Shown here piece by piece: positions 1 to 9,608 of a stretch of 64,000 bases of DNA; position 1 is the first letter of the stretch; each line of letters begins with the position of its first letter. Origin of the DNA: Halalkalibacillus sediminis (lineage in GTDB: Bacteria; Bacillota; Bacilli; Bacillales; Alkalibacillaceae); assembly GCF_002844535.1 (NCBI RefSeq), contig NZ_PJNH01000001.1, forward strand, positions 496,001-560,000. The letters run 5' to 3'. The notes under the pieces are model-generated. The model worked only from the letters and a program-made list of their open reading frames with translations, was not told the origin of the DNA and did not search any database. A program made the position numbers and the translations under genes.

Positions 1-462
1 GGGGAAGAAAAAGTCAGTTCCACTTACATTAGACAGGCTGTGAAAAATGGTGACATGAAAACAGCAAATGAGCTTTTAGGTAGAGTTTTCTCTCTTCGTG
101 CACCAGTAAAGAAAGGTCATCAGAGAGGCCGTACCATCGGTTTCCCCACTGCAAATTTAGACATTGACAGCGAAATGTTAGTACCTAAAGTCGGTGTTTA
201 CGCGGTAACCGCAACGGTAAATGATGAACACCTTTCCGGAATGGCGAACATCGGTTTTAACCCTACGTTTGAAGATATACACGAAAAACCATCTGTAGAG
301 GTTTATCTCTTTGATTTTGATGCTGATATTTATGGTGAAACCATTGAGGTGAAATTCCATCATTATTTAAGAGATGAAGAAACCTTTTCTTCTGTAGATG
401 AATTGGTTGAACAGATGAACGAGGATGAAAAACAAACAAAAAAATTCTTTAATCGATTGTAG
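1..462 (+). CDS. ribF: Bifunctional riboflavin kinase / FMN adenylyltransferase, C-terminal part
   Basis: The frame is open from base 1 with no start, so the 5' part lies outside the window. The first codons (SSTYIRQAV) are the end of the FAD synthetase domain. The rest is the riboflavin kinase domain, with GRTIGFPTANL (about codons 44-54), GVYAV, the ANIGFNPTF segment and a C-terminal HHYLRDE stretch. The enzyme phosphorylates riboflavin to FMN and adenylylates FMN to FAD in the cytoplasm. It lies just upstream of rpsO, as in B. subtilis. The identification rests on these conserved kinase motifs and the synteny. Confidence 0.95.
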   Translation, partial: GEEKVSSTYIRQAVKNGDMKTANELLGRVFSLRAPVKKGHQRGRTIGFPTANLDIDSEMLVPKVGVYAVTATVNDEHLSGMANIGFNPTFEDIHEKPSVEVYLFDFDADIYGETIEVKFHHYLRDEETFSSVDELVEQMNEDEKQTKKFFNRL

Positions 463-592
463 GATATGACTTGCAATTTTCCTTCAAAAAATGTATCGTA
501 TGATTGTATGGAAAACAACCTTTTTCTTGGCTTCTCGCTTCTCCAGCGAACGCTAGGAAACAGGGGATTACTAAGATTAGGAGGTGAACAGG

Positions 593-862
593 ATGGCTAT
601 AACACAAGAGCGTAAAAATGAGCTTATCAATGAATATAAGACTCATGAAAATGATACTGGATCTCCAGAGGTTCAGATCGCTATCCTAACTGAACAAATC
701 ACTGAGTTGAATGGTCATTTCAAAGAGCACAAAAAAGACCATCATTCTCGTCGTGGATTATTTAAAATGGTTGGTAAACGTCGTAACTTGTTAAACTACT
801 TACGTAACAAAGACGTTCAGCGCTACCGTGACTTAATTCAAAAACTTGGACTACGTAGATAA
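593..862 (+). CDS. rpsO: 30S ribosomal protein S15
   Basis: The 89-residue product has the usual length of S15 and its standard start [12 protein letters not shown]. It carries the conserved [11 protein letters not shown] segment ([11 protein letters not shown]) and ends [10 protein letters not shown]15 binds 16S rRNA in the central domain and nucleates assembly of the small-subunit platform. A GTG at 584 is in frame, but it overlaps the strong Shine-Dalgarno AGGAGGTGA (578-586), so ATG 593 is the start. S15 often autoregulates through its mRNA leader; the 463-592 leader has short GC-rich dyads near 535-560, but I could not match them to a known S15 leader fold. Confidence 0.97.
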   Translation: MAITQERKNELINEYKTHENDTGSPEVQIAILTEQITELNGHFKEHKKDHHSRRGLFKMVGKRRNLLNYLRNKDVQRYRDLIQKLGLRR

Positions 863-870
863 GACTGGAA

Positions 871-895
871 AAGCGGGCGAAGACCCGCTTTTTCT
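871..895 (+). terminator. rpsO intrinsic terminator
   Basis: Seven-base-pair stem AAGCGGG/CCCGCTT (871-877, 884-890) with a 6-nt loop and a following T-rich run. It separates rpsO from pnp. Confidence 0.85.
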
Positions 896-985
896 TTCAT
901 TCTACAGAATATTTTATTGTATATGTTGTGGGACTTTTCACCATAATTACATATAGCAATAGATTTGAGAGGGGTCGTAAGATTT

Positions 986-3100
986 ATGTCCAATGAAATG
1001 AAAACATATTCAATAGATTTAGCAGGAAGAACTTTGACTTTTGAAATTGGTGAAGTAGCTAAACAGGCAAACGGTGCTGCAATGGTCCGTTACGGAGATA
1101 CATCTGTAATGGTGGCTGCAACAGCTTCTAGTAAACCTAAAGACTTACCGTTCTTTCCTTTAACAATCAATTACGAAGAAAAACTTTATGCTGTTGGTAA
1201 AATACCAGGCGGATTCATAAAACGTGAGGGTCGTCCTAGTGACAAAGCTGTTCTGACTTCTCGTTTGATTGACCGTCCGATTCGTCCGATGTTTCCAGAT
1301 GGATTCAGAAATGAAGTTCAAGTCATTAGCACAGTAATGAGTGTTGATCAAGACTGCCCTTCAGATATTACAGCAATGATCGGTTCCTCGATCGCCCTTT
1401 GTGTATCAGACATTCCTTTCGGCGGTCCGATTGCAGGAGTAAATGTAGGTAGAATCGATAATGAATTCGTCATCAATCCGACAATCGAACAAATGGAAAA
1501 AAGTGATATCCAATTGACTGTTGCTGGAAACAAAGATGCTGTCAACATGGTTGAAGCAGGTGCTAAAGAAGTGCCAGAAGAAACGATGTTAGAAGCGATC
1601 ATGTTTGGTCATGAAGAAATCAAACGTCTGTGTGAATTCCAAGAGAAAGTAATCGAAGAAGTAGGGAAAGAAAAAACTGAAATTCCTTTATTCACTCCTG
1701 ATGAAACAATTGCTGAAGAAGTTGAGAAACTTGCAAAAGACCGCTTAGTTGCAGCGATTCAAACAGAAGAGAAAAAAGCCCGTGAGGACGCAATAGAAGA
1801 CGTCAAACAAGTTGTGATTGAATCCTTCGAAGAAAAGGAAGTTGAAGAGGACGTCATCAAGCAAGTTAAAGATGTACTGGATTCTATTGTGAAAGAAGAA
1901 GTCCGTCGATTGATCACTGAAGAGAAGGTTCGCCCTGACGGTAGAGGTGTCGATGAAATTCGTCCACTTTCTTCACGTACGAAAGTTTTACCTCGTACAC
2001 ACGGTTCTGCAATGTTTACTCGTGGACAAACCCAAGCACTAAGTGTTTGTACGCTAGGAGCATTAGGTGATGTTCAAATACTTGATGGATTAGACCTTGC
2101 TGAAGAGAAGCGTTTTATGCATCATTATAATTTCCCTCAGTATAGTGTCGGTGAAACAGGACCAATCAGAGGACCTGGCCGTCGTGAAATCGGACATGGT
2201 GCTTTGGGTGAACGTGCTTTAGAAGCAGTTATCCCTTCTGAAAAAGATTTCCCATACACAATCCGTGTCGTGTCAGAAATCCTTGAATCTAACGGTTCTA
2301 CTTCCCAGGCAAGTATCTGTGCGGGTACTATGGCAATGATGGATGCAGGTGTTCCGATTAAAGCACCAGTTGCAGGAATTGCGATGGGTCTTGTGAAATC
2401 TGGAGACAACTATACCGTTCTTACAGATATCCAAGGTATGGAAGACGCTTTAGGAGATATGGACTTCAAAGTAGCCGGAACTTCCGCAGGTGTAACAGCG
2501 CTACAAATGGACATCAAAGTTGAAGGGCTATCTAGAGACATATTAGAAGAAGCATTGACTCAAGCGCAAAAAGGTCGTATGGATATCTTGAATCACATGA
2601 CTGAAACGATTCCATCGTCACGCAGTGAATTATCTCAGTACGCACCAAAAATTAAGACATTTGCAATCAACCCTGATAAAATTCGTGATGTTATTGGACC
2701 AAGTGGAAAACAGATCAATAAGATCATTGAAGAAACAGGAGTTAAAATTGATATCGAGCAAGATGGTACAATTTTCATTTCTTCTACTGAAAGTGAAAAA
2801 ATTGATGTAGCGAAAAAAATCATTGAAGATTTAGTACGCGAAGTTGAAGTTGGAGAAATTTATCTTGGTAAGGTGAAACGTATTGAAAAATTCGGAGCCT
2901 TTGTTGAACTTTTTGCTGGAAAAGATGGTCTTGTCCATATTAGCGAATTAGCTGAAGAACATGTTAAAAATGTGAAGGATATTGCTGATATTGGCGAAGA
3001 AATGCTTGTGAAAGTAAAAGAAATCGATCAACAAGGTCGTGTGAATTTATCTCGTAAAGCTGCTCTTAAAGAACAAGAAACAGAACAAGCTTCTAAGTAA
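986..3100 (+). CDS. pnp: Polyribonucleotide nucleotidyltransferase (PNPase)
   Basis: The 704-residue product degrades RNA 3'-to-5' by phosphorolysis and takes part in mRNA turnover. It has two RNase PH folds, an all-helical linker (around residues 240-320), a KH domain with [15 protein letters not shown], and an S1 domain with [15 protein letters not shown]. Conserved blocks such as [15 protein letters not shown] and the [11 protein letters not shown] segment match Gram-positive PNPases throughout. ATG 986 begins [17 protein letters not shown], which aligns with known starts. An in-frame codon at 965 would add seven unsupported residues. GAGAGGGG (968-974) is a slightly distant ribosome site. 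Confidence 0.97.
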   Translation: MSNEMKTYSIDLAGRTLTFEIGEVAKQANGAAMVRYGDTSVMVAATASSKPKDLPFFPLTINYEEKLYAVGKIPGGFIKREGRPSDKAVLTSRLIDRPIRPMFPDGFRNEVQVISTVMSVDQDCPSDITAMIGSSIALCVSDIPFGGPIAGVNVGRIDNEFVINPTIEQMEKSDIQLTVAGNKDAVNMVEAGAKEVPEETMLEAIMFGHEEIKRLCEFQEKVIEEVGKEKTEIPLFTPDETIAEEVEKLAKDRLVAAIQTEEKKAREDAIEDVKQVVIESFEEKEVEEDVIKQVKDVLDSIVKEEVRRLITEEKVRPDGRGVDEIRPLSSRTKVLPRTHGSAMFTRGQTQALSVCTLGALGDVQILDGLDLAEEKRFMHHYNFPQYSVGETGPIRGPGRREIGHGALGERALEAVIPSEKDFPYTIRVVSEILESNGSTSQASICAGTMAMMDAGVPIKAPVAGIAMGLVKSGDNYTVLTDIQGMEDALGDMDFKVAGTSAGVTALQMDIKVEGLSRDILEEALTQAQKGRMDILNHMTETIPSSRSELSQYAPKIKTFAINPDKIRDVIGPSGKQINKIIEETGVKIDIEQDGTIFISSTESEKIDVAKKIIEDLVREVEVGEIYLGKVKRIEKFGAFVELFAGKDGLVHISELAEEHVKNVKDIADIGEEMLVKVKEIDQQGRVNLSRKAALKEQETEQASK

Positions 3101-3134
3101 GATACTTCTGTGAGCTTAGAAATATTCAAGACAA

Positions 3135-3162
3135 AGAGCTGGTATCTTCCAGTTCTTTTTTT
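3135..3162 (+). terminator. pnp intrinsic terminator
   Basis: Stem AGAGCTGG/CCAGTTCT (3135-3142, 3149-3156) with one G-U pair and a run of Ts to 3161. It lies inside the possible N-terminal extension of the next gene, which argues for that gene's downstream start. Confidence 0.85.
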
Positions 3163-3211
3163 GTGCTTACTGTTAATTTATTTTTCAATTCAACAAAGAA
3201 GGAGCTTCTTA

Positions 3212-4432
3212 ATGGTCAAAAGATATCAACTAAATAACGGAACACGAATCGTAGCAGAACATCTAACATCAGTACGCTCAGTCTCTTTGGGAATTTGGAT
3301 ATTAGCAGGTTCCAGAAATGAACAACCACATCAAAATGGTATTTCCCACTTGGTTGAACATATGCTCTTTAAAGGTACAGAAAATCGCGATGCGCGAATG
3401 ATCGCTGAATCTTTTGATGCGATCGGTGGCCATGTGAACGCTTTTACCTCTAAAGAGTTTACGTGCTTTTATTCAAAAACGATGGATCAACATGCAGATT
3501 ATGCACTGGATATTTTGACAGATATGTTATTCAACTCATTGATTGAGGAAAAAGAATTAGAGCGTGAGAAAAAAGTTGTTGAGGAAGAGATTTCAATGAC
3601 TGAAGATGCACCAAATGATATTATTCATGATTATCTTCAAGGTATAAGTTTTGAAGGTCATCCGCTTGCGCAAACAATATTAGGTACTGAAGAAACTTTA
3701 TCTTCCTTAACAAGAAATGATCTCCTTGATTATATGAGGCAATATTACAGCCCCGAAAGGATCGTCGTTTCTGTTGCTGGAAATATTCCTGAAGAATTGA
3801 TTGATCGAATCAAAGAGCTATTTGGCTCTGTTTCAAAGCAGTCAGGTATACATGACCCTATGAAACTAGTCTATTTAACTAATTCAAAAACGTATGAGAG
3901 GGAGGTCTCTCAAGCACATCTTTGCCTAGGGTATCCTGGATTACAAATTGGTGATGAGGGTATTTATAGTGCTTCCGTGATTGATAATGTATTAGGTGGG
4001 GCTATGAGCTCAAGACTATTTCAGAAAATCAGAGAAGAAATGGGCTTAACTTACTCTATCTTTTCTTACCATAGCTCCTTCAGGGATAACGGATTGTTTA
4101 CAATTTACGGTGCTACTAACTCTGATCAACTTGAACAAATGAAAGATGAGATTTTGAAAACGACTAACGAAATGAAGTTGAATGGAATTACTGAGAAAGA
4201 ACTTCAGAATACTGTGCAACAACTGAAGGGTCAACTAGTACTTGGACTGGAAAATCCTAATAGCCGAATGAATCGAAATGGTAGGAATGAGTTATTGAAT
4301 CAACCGCATCTATCCATGGAAGAATTGATTAGCAAACTCGTTAGTGTTAATCATGAAGACATGAATCAGCTGATGAATCAAATGTTTGCTGAGCAACCTT
4401 CAGAAGCATTAATTGTTCCTTCACGCGTATAA
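3212..4432 (+). CDS. mlpA: M16-family zinc metalloprotease (YmxG/MlpA type)
   Basis: The 406-residue protein has the inverted zinc motif HLVEH at residues 46-50 and the downstream glutamate region KKVVEEEISM, both typical of active M16 peptidases. It resembles B. subtilis YmxG, called MlpA in other bacilli, where it affects extracellular protease regulation. I chose ATG 3212 because it has the AAGAAGGAG ribosome site and gives a protein that starts MVKRYQLNNGTR like its relatives. An in-frame GTG at 3110 would place the pnp terminator inside the coding region and add a spurious hydrophobic N-terminus. It lies between pnp and ymxH, as in B. subtilis. Confidence 0.9.
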   Translation: MVKRYQLNNGTRIVAEHLTSVRSVSLGIWILAGSRNEQPHQNGISHLVEHMLFKGTENRDARMIAESFDAIGGHVNAFTSKEFTCFYSKTMDQHADYALDILTDMLFNSLIEEKELEREKKVVEEEISMTEDAPNDIIHDYLQGISFEGHPLAQTILGTEETLSSLTRNDLLDYMRQYYSPERIVVSVAGNIPEELIDRIKELFGSVSKQSGIHDPMKLVYLTNSKTYEREVSQAHLCLGYPGLQIGDEGIYSASVIDNVLGGAMSSRLFQKIREEMGLTYSIFSYHSSFRDNGLFTIYGATNSDQLEQMKDEILKTTNEMKLNGITEKELQNTVQQLKGQLVLGLENPNSRMNRNGRNELLNQPHLSMEELISKLVSVNHEDMNQLMNQMFAEQPSEALIVPSRV

Positions 4433-4466
4433 TGATAGTAACCATCCTTTGGGAAGAGGTGTTACT

Positions 4467-4712
4467 ATGAGGTACAATGATTTATCGGGAAAAGAATTGA
4501 TTGATGCGGTGAACGGTGAACGTTTGGGCATTTTAGGTCAAACTGATTTGGAAATTGATCCAAGGACCGGTTCGATCAGAAATATTTTAATCCAGGATTT
4601 CTCCATGCTCGGATTTAAAAAAGGGGAGAGAGAAACGATGATCAAATGGTCTGATGTTGAAGTAGTCGGTCAAGATATGATTGTCGTTAAGCCTGATAAA
4701 GTGAAAGACTGA
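4467..4712 (+). CDS. ymxH: YlmC/YmxH family PRC-barrel sporulation protein
   Basis: The 81-residue protein has the YlmC/YmxH pattern: LSGKELIDAVNGERLGILGQ at the start, then LEIDPRTG and a hydrophobic-basic C-terminus. The family is a small PRC-barrel domain found in spore formers; its role is unclear. The start is ATG 4467, preceded by GGGAAGAGGTG, rather than an upstream codon at 4413 that lies inside the end of mlpA. It sits directly before the dipicolinate operon, as in B. subtilis. Confidence 0.88.
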   Translation: MRYNDLSGKELIDAVNGERLGILGQTDLEIDPRTGSIRNILIQDFSMLGFKKGERETMIKWSDVEVVGQDMIVVKPDKVKD

Positions 4713-4746
4713 CTCCTTCTATAGGTGTTAGTCTTTCACTTTTTTA
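4699..4746 (+). terminator. ymxH intrinsic terminator overlapping the end of the gene
   Basis: Perfect 12-bp stem AAGTGAAAGACT/AGTCTTTCACTT (4699-4710, 4730-4741), 19-nt loop, then Ts. The left arm is part of the last ymxH codons. Confidence 0.88.
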
Positions 4747-4764
4747 TAACGAATACATACAATA
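4738..4764 (+). promoter_or_regulatory. Sigma-K type promoter for dpaA
   Basis: The sequence has CATACAATA (4756-4764), matching the sigma-K -10 pattern CATAnnnTA, with the -35 dinucleotide AC at 4738-4739, 16 nt upstream. The -35 part lies in the right arm of the ymxH terminator. Dipicolinate synthase is made late in the mother cell under sigma-K in B. subtilis, so the call fits the gene. Confidence 0.6.
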
Positions 4765-4794
4765 TATTGGGCTAAAAGATGAAGGAGTAGGTGA

Positions 4795-5676
4795 GTGACG
4801 TTGTTAACTGGTAAAACGATTGTTGTAATAGGTGGAGACGCTCGGAACATTGAAATGATGAGGCAATTAGTTGAAAGAGATAGTCTTGTGTATGCCGTGG
4901 GATTCGAAGAGGTAGATGCTCAGATTGAGGGAGTTTATTTTTCTACTCTGGAGAATATTCCAGCAAACCAGATTGATGCTGTAATTCTTCCAGTATCTGG
5001 TCTCGATGAAGAAGGTTACGCTGAGAGTCATTACGCCGAAAGTTCGCCGATGGTGCAACCAGAATTCTTCGATACTTTAAGTGAAAACTGCCTTGTGTTT
5101 ACTGGTATCATGACTCCATTATTATCGAGGTTAAGTGAAAAAATAAAGATTATTCCTTTATTTGATCGGGATGATGTGGCTATATATAATTCTATCCCTA
5201 CAGCTGAAGGAGCATTGATGTTCGCTATCCAGCATACTGATTTCACAGTCCATGATGCTAACGTTACAATCATAGGCTTTGGACGTGTGGGTAAAACGCT
5301 CGTTCATACTTTCTCTGCTTTAGGGGCGAATGTATCTGTATGTTCTAGAAATGAGGATGAACTTGCTAGGATATTTGAGTATCATGCAAAGCCAGTTCAC
5401 ATTGAAGACTTGGATTCTTCAGTTGAAAACTGCAATATTCTAGTGAACACTGTTCCCCAATTAGTCGTGCAACCTTCAACGATCCGATCTTTACCACTCG
5501 ATAGCCTGATTATCGACTTAGCATCGAAACCAGGCGGAGTAGATTTCCGTTTTGCGAAAAAAAGAGGAATCAAAGCTATATTAGCTCCTGGTTTACCAGG
5601 GATGGTTGCTCCCAACACTGCTGGAAAGATTTTAGCCCGAGTGATTCAAAGTGTCATACTTAAACAAGAGTCATGA
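4795..5676 (+). CDS. dpaA: Dipicolinic acid synthetase subunit A
   Basis: Subunit A of dipicolinate synthase (SpoVFA) makes pyridine-2,6-dicarboxylate from the lysine-pathway dihydrodipicolinate product in the mother cell, for export to the forespore core. The 293-residue protein has an N-terminal GGDARNIEM segment, the RDDVAIYNSIPTAEGALM block, a Rossmann motif GFGRVGKT at about residue 160, and the C-terminal LAPGLPGMVAPNTAGKI. The start is GTG 4795, seven bases after AAGGAG; a TTG two codons later is possible. It heads the operon dpaA-dpaB-asd-dapG-dapA. Confidence 0.95.
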   Translation: MTLLTGKTIVVIGGDARNIEMMRQLVERDSLVYAVGFEEVDAQIEGVYFSTLENIPANQIDAVILPVSGLDEEGYAESHYAESSPMVQPEFFDTLSENCLVFTGIMTPLLSRLSEKIKIIPLFDRDDVAIYNSIPTAEGALMFAIQHTDFTVHDANVTIIGFGRVGKTLVHTFSALGANVSVCSRNEDELARIFEYHAKPVHIEDLDSSVENCNILVNTVPQLVVQPSTIRSLPLDSLIIDLASKPGGVDFRFAKKRGIKAILAPGLPGMVAPNTAGKILARVIQSVILKQES

Positions 5677-5692
5677 AAGGGGCTTGTTCAGT

Positions 5693-6277
5693 TTGAATTT
5701 AAAAGGTAAAAGAATAGGTTTCGGGTTAACTGGTTCTCATTGTACTTATGATGCCGTTTACCCTGAACTTGAGCGATTGATTAATGAAGGGGCAGAAGTC
5801 TACCCCATCGTTTCATATACTGTACAAAATACAGATACTAAATTCGGTGATGCTGCGGATCATATTGAGAAAATCAAACAAATTACAAACAAATCCTTAA
5901 TTTCTACTATTCCAGAAGCAGAGCCACTTGGACCGAAAATACCGCTTGACTGCATGGTTGTGGCTCCACTTACAGGAAACTCACTGAGTAAATTTGCTAA
6001 TGCGCTGACAGATTCACCCGTTCTGATGGCAGCTAAAGCAACTTTGCGAAACCGAAAGCCAGTTGTCTTGGCTATTTCGACAAATGATGCACTTGGACTG
6101 AATGGTACTAATCTCGCAAAATTACTTGTCGCGAAAAATGTATATTTTGTACCATTTGGTCAAGACGATCCAGTGAAGAAGTCAACATCATTGGTAGCTC
6201 ATATGGGCTTGTTAGCTGAAACAATTGAGAGCGCAATCGAGGGAAAACAGCTCCAACCACTTTTAAAACCTTACTAA
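5693..6277 (+). CDS. dpaB: Dipicolinate synthase subunit B
   Basis: This flavoprotein-fold subunit (SpoVFB) partners DpaA in dipicolinate synthesis. It has the conserved KGKRIGFGLTGSHCTYDAV start, EAEPLGPKIPLDCMVVAPLTGNSLSK in the centre and STNDALGLNGTN, all typical of DpaB. The start is TTG 5693, nine bases after AAAGGGG and 16 bases after the dpaA stop. An in-frame codon at 5651 lies inside dpaA and has no matching sequence. The 194-residue length fits the family. Confidence 0.94.
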   Translation: MNLKGKRIGFGLTGSHCTYDAVYPELERLINEGAEVYPIVSYTVQNTDTKFGDAADHIEKIKQITNKSLISTIPEAEPLGPKIPLDCMVVAPLTGNSLSKFANALTDSPVLMAAKATLRNRKPVVLAISTNDALGLNGTNLAKLLVAKNVYFVPFGQDDPVKKSTSLVAHMGLLAETIESAIEGKQLQPLLKPY

Positions 6278-6350
6278 AATTTATGTGATACTTCCGAAAA
6301 TATGATAAGATGTGCAATAGATAGATTAACTAGGATATGGGGGAATAAAT

Positions 6351-7394
6351 ATGTCGAATCAAAAAGAATATAATGTAGCGATTGTTGGCGCAACAGGAGC
6401 TGTTGGTCAGAAAATGCTAGAAATGTTAGATTTGGTCGGTTTCCCGATAAAGGAATTGACCCCATTAGCTTCAAAACGCTCTGCAGGTCAAACGATTGAT
6501 TTCAGAGGGGAAAAAGTTGTTATTAAAGAAGCAAAACCAGAAGCATTCGAAGGCATTGAAATTGCCCTATTTTCTGCTGGTGGTTCTATATCAAAAGAAT
6601 TAGCACATGAAGCGGTTAAAAGAGGTGCTGTGGTAATAGACAACACAAGTGCCTTCCGTATGGATCCAGATGTACCATTAGTCGTACCCGAGGTAAACAA
6701 AGAAGATATTCAAAAACATAAAGGTATTATTGCGAATCCGAATTGCTCAACGATTCAAATGGTTGCAGCGCTCGAACCGATCCGCGGTAAATTTGGGTTG
6801 AATCGTGTTATTGTATCAACCTATCAATCTGTATCTGGTTCTGGTAACGCTGCTGTAGAAGAATTGAAAGATCAATCAAGAGCTATGCTTGACGGGAAAG
6901 AAGCAGAAGCTAATATTCTACCGGTGAAATCTGAAGAGAAGCATTTTCCTATTGCATTCAATGCATTGCCACAGATAGATGTATTTGAAGAGAATGGATA
7001 TACGTTCGAAGAAATGAAAATGATCAATGAGACAAAGAAAATCATGCACACTCCTGAACTTCAAGTTGCAGCGACGTGTGTCAGATTGCCATTCTTCTAT
7101 TCACATGCAGAAAGTGTGTATGTCGAAGTAAATGAGGGTAACGTTTCAGTTGAAGACCTACAAAATGTTTTAAGAGAAGCACCAGGCATCGTCCTTGAAG
7201 ATGATATAGAGAACCAGGTTTACCCGACCCCACTATCTGCAGAAAACAAAACAGATGTATTTGTTGGACGCATCAGAAAAGATTTGGATGTGCCTAACGG
7301 ATTCCACTTATGGATTGTTTCTGACAATCTATTAAAAGGGGCATCATACAACTCAGTCCAAATTGCACAAGCGATCGCTGAAAACAATAAATAA
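6351..7394 (+). CDS. asd: Aspartate-semialdehyde dehydrogenase
   Basis: The enzyme reduces aspartyl phosphate to aspartate semialdehyde with NADPH, the branch point to lysine/DAP, threonine and methionine. The 347-residue protein has the nucleotide-binding motif GATGAVGQ at residues 13-20 and the active-site cysteine C132 in ANPNCSTIQ. The His-containing region RLPFFYSHAES is also present. The ATG is preceded by GGGGGAA. Its place after dpaB links cell-wall DAP and spore dipicolinate supply. A 73-bp gap before it may hold its own vegetative promoter, but I saw no convincing one. Confidence 0.96.
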   Translation: MSNQKEYNVAIVGATGAVGQKMLEMLDLVGFPIKELTPLASKRSAGQTIDFRGEKVVIKEAKPEAFEGIEIALFSAGGSISKELAHEAVKRGAVVIDNTSAFRMDPDVPLVVPEVNKEDIQKHKGIIANPNCSTIQMVAALEPIRGKFGLNRVIVSTYQSVSGSGNAAVEELKDQSRAMLDGKEAEANILPVKSEEKHFPIAFNALPQIDVFEENGYTFEEMKMINETKKIMHTPELQVAATCVRLPFFYSHAESVYVEVNEGNVSVEDLQNVLREAPGIVLEDDIENQVYPTPLSAENKTDVFVGRIRKDLDVPNGFHLWIVSDNLLKGASYNSVQIAQAIAENNK

Positions 7395-7414
7395 TTTCTT
7401 ATACGAGGTGGAAA

Positions 7415-8626
7415 ATGGGGATTATAGTTCAAAAATTCGGAGGAACATCTGTAAGAAACTCCGAGGCAAGAGAACATGCTTTTAAACATATAAAAAATGC
7501 ACTTGAAGAGGGACACCAAGTAGTAGTAGTTGTTTCAGCTATGGGGAGAGCGGGTGAACCTTATGCGACTGACACATTATTAAGTTTAGTCGATCATCCG
7601 AAGCATATGCTGACATCTCGAGAAGTCGATATGCTCATGTCCTGTGGTGAGATTATCTCATCTGTTGTGTTTTCAAATGAGTTAAAAAAGATGGGGATGA
7701 CTTCTACTGCCTTATCTGGAGCCCAAGCGGGTTTCTTAACAACGAATGATTTTACAAATGCACGTATAAATAAAGTGGATCCATCAACTCTCCAGAAGTA
7801 TTTGAAAACAAATGACGTAATAGTTGTTGCTGGTTTTCAAGGAGAAGATGAGAACGGCAATACAACCACGCTTGGTAGAGGTGGTTCTGATACGTCAGCT
7901 GTTGCCTTAGGGGCAGCATTAAATGCAGATTATGTGGATATTTTCACTGACGTAGACGGTATTAAGACTGCTGACCCTGTAATTGTTAAGCATGCGGAAA
8001 CGCTAGAAGTAATGACGTACAATGAAATAGTGCACCTTGCTTACCAAGGATCTAAAGTGCTACACCCGAGAGCTGTTGAAATCGCAATGCAAGAGAAGAT
8101 TCCAATTAGGGTACGATCAACTTATACAGAGGATACGGGAACTCTTGTCACAGCTAAAAAAGACGGTTTAATCGATCGATCAATTAATGATCGTATAGTT
8201 ACAGGAATCGCTCACGTTTCTGGCCTTACGCAAATAAAGGTTGAAGCAACTGGAGATGTCATTGACGTCCATGACCAGGTATTCAAACATTTAGCTGATG
8301 CTGGTATTTCTGTAGACTTTTTCAATATTTTTGCCGAAGGTATTACATTCACCGTACCAAGTGATAAATTGGAAAAAACAAAAGATATTCTTGGCAAACT
8401 ACAATATCAATTTGAAGTAGTTGAAAATTGTGCAAAAGTATCTGCAGTCGGTGCAGGGATCCAAGGCGTACCCGGAGTCGCTTCTAAAGTTGTATCTTCT
8501 TTAGCTAGGCAGAAGATAAAAATTTTGCAATCTGCTGATAGTCACACTACGATTTGGGTATTAATTAAGGAGGCGGACCTTGAAAAAGCCGTCATTGCTT
8601 TACATGATGAATTTTTAACTGAGTAG
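7415..8626 (+). CDS. dapG: Aspartate kinase I
   Basis: The 403-residue aspartokinase begins MGIIVQKFGGTSV, which contains the KFGGTS substrate/ATP motif. It has GRGGSDTSAVALGAAL and FTDVDGI in the kinase domain, followed by two C-terminal ACT domains from about residue 265. In B. subtilis this isozyme is feedback-inhibited by DAP and belongs to the same dpaA-dapA operon, so the symbol is based on synteny as well as sequence. AGGTGG lies before the ATG. The ACT regions are intact, so allosteric control is expected. Confidence 0.93.
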   Translation: MGIIVQKFGGTSVRNSEAREHAFKHIKNALEEGHQVVVVVSAMGRAGEPYATDTLLSLVDHPKHMLTSREVDMLMSCGEIISSVVFSNELKKMGMTSTALSGAQAGFLTTNDFTNARINKVDPSTLQKYLKTNDVIVVAGFQGEDENGNTTTLGRGGSDTSAVALGAALNADYVDIFTDVDGIKTADPVIVKHAETLEVMTYNEIVHLAYQGSKVLHPRAVEIAMQEKIPIRVRSTYTEDTGTLVTAKKDGLIDRSINDRIVTGIAHVSGLTQIKVEATGDVIDVHDQVFKHLADAGISVDFFNIFAEGITFTVPSDKLEKTKDILGKLQYQFEVVENCAKVSAVGAGIQGVPGVASKVVSSLARQKIKILQSADSHTTIWVLIKEADLEKAVIALHDEFLTE

Positions 8627-8649
8627 AGTAAAGAAAGGAGCCATTAACC

Positions 8650-9513
8650 TTGGATTTCGGGAGAATATTGACAGCGATGGTGACACCCTTCAATAGTCAA
8701 GACGAATTGGATTTAGAAAAAGTCGAACCATTAGTGGAGCACTTGATTAATAATGGTACTGAGGGGTTAGTCGTAGCCGGGACCACTGGGGAATCCCCTA
8801 CGATGACTAAAGATGAGAAGTTGAAGCTTTTCGAGAATGTTGCTAAAGTTGTAAACGGTCGAATACCAGTCTTGGCTGGTACTGGATCTAATTCAACAAA
8901 AGCTGCTGCTGAATTAACCAAAGAGGCCGAAGCCACTGGCGTGGATGGAATAATGTTAGTAACTCCTTATTACAACAAGCCAAACGCTCGTGGGCTATAT
9001 GAACATTTTAAAACTATTGCTGCAGCGACCAATTTGCCGATCATGCTCTATAATATTCCTGGTCGTTCTGCTATTAATATGTCTGTTGAGGTCACGGTTT
9101 CCCTTGCAAACATTCCGAACATTGTATCCATAAAAGATGCAAGCGGAAGTTTAGATATGATGAGTGAAATCATTCATCGTACACCAGACGATTTTTCACT
9201 ATATAGTGGAGACGATAGTCTTACGATACCAGCTATGTCTGTCGGAGCGAACGGGATCGTTTCTGTTGCTTCACATGTCATAGGAAATGAAATAAAAGAA
9301 ATGGTCGATCAATTTTGGAATGGGAATGTAAAACAAGCTGCTGAAATTCACAGGAATATTTTACCGAAGATGAAAGCGTGTTTCATGGCTCCTTCACCAT
9401 CTCCAGTCAAAGCAGCGTTAAATCATTATGGCATCGAAGTTGGCTCTGTACGTTTGCCATTAGTTGAACTGACAGAAGATGAAAAAAATCTTCTGATTCA
9501 TACAATTCAATAA
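8650..9513 (+). CDS. dapA: 4-hydroxy-tetrahydrodipicolinate synthase
   Basis: The enzyme condenses pyruvate with aspartate semialdehyde, the committed step to DAP, lysine and dipicolinate. The 287-residue TIM-barrel has GTTGESPT (residues 44-51), the catalytic tyrosine Y134 in YNIPGR and the Schiff-base lysine K162 in SIKDASG. The start is TTG 8650, which gives MDFGRILTAMVTPF; AAAGGAG lies about 11 bases upstream. It is the last gene of the dipicolinate-lysine operon and is followed by a strong terminator. Confidence 0.95.
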   Translation: MDFGRILTAMVTPFNSQDELDLEKVEPLVEHLINNGTEGLVVAGTTGESPTMTKDEKLKLFENVAKVVNGRIPVLAGTGSNSTKAAAELTKEAEATGVDGIMLVTPYYNKPNARGLYEHFKTIAAATNLPIMLYNIPGRSAINMSVEVTVSLANIPNIVSIKDASGSLDMMSEIIHRTPDDFSLYSGDDSLTIPAMSVGANGIVSVASHVIGNEIKEMVDQFWNGNVKQAAEIHRNILPKMKACFMAPSPSPVKAALNHYGIEVGSVRLPLVELTEDEKNLLIHTIQ

Positions 9514-9521
9514 GATTCCTT

Positions 9522-9554
9522 AAAAACCTTATGTAAAATGCATAAGGTTTTTTT
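9522..9554 (+). terminator. dapA operon terminator
   Basis: Ten-base-pair perfect stem AAACCTTATG/CATAAGGTTT (9524-9533, 9541-9550), 7-nt loop and T run. Confidence 0.92.
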
Positions 9555-9608
9555 GCATTAATAGCACCATTCTGTGAACACTATTCTCAAAGGATGGTGT
9601 GTAAAAAA

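Noticed and set aside
3110-3211. N-terminal extension of the M16 protease from GTG 3110, giving a hydrophobic leader
   Set aside because: The extension contains the complete pnp terminator, has no ribosome site and is absent from the family. ATG 3212 has a good Shine-Dalgarno.
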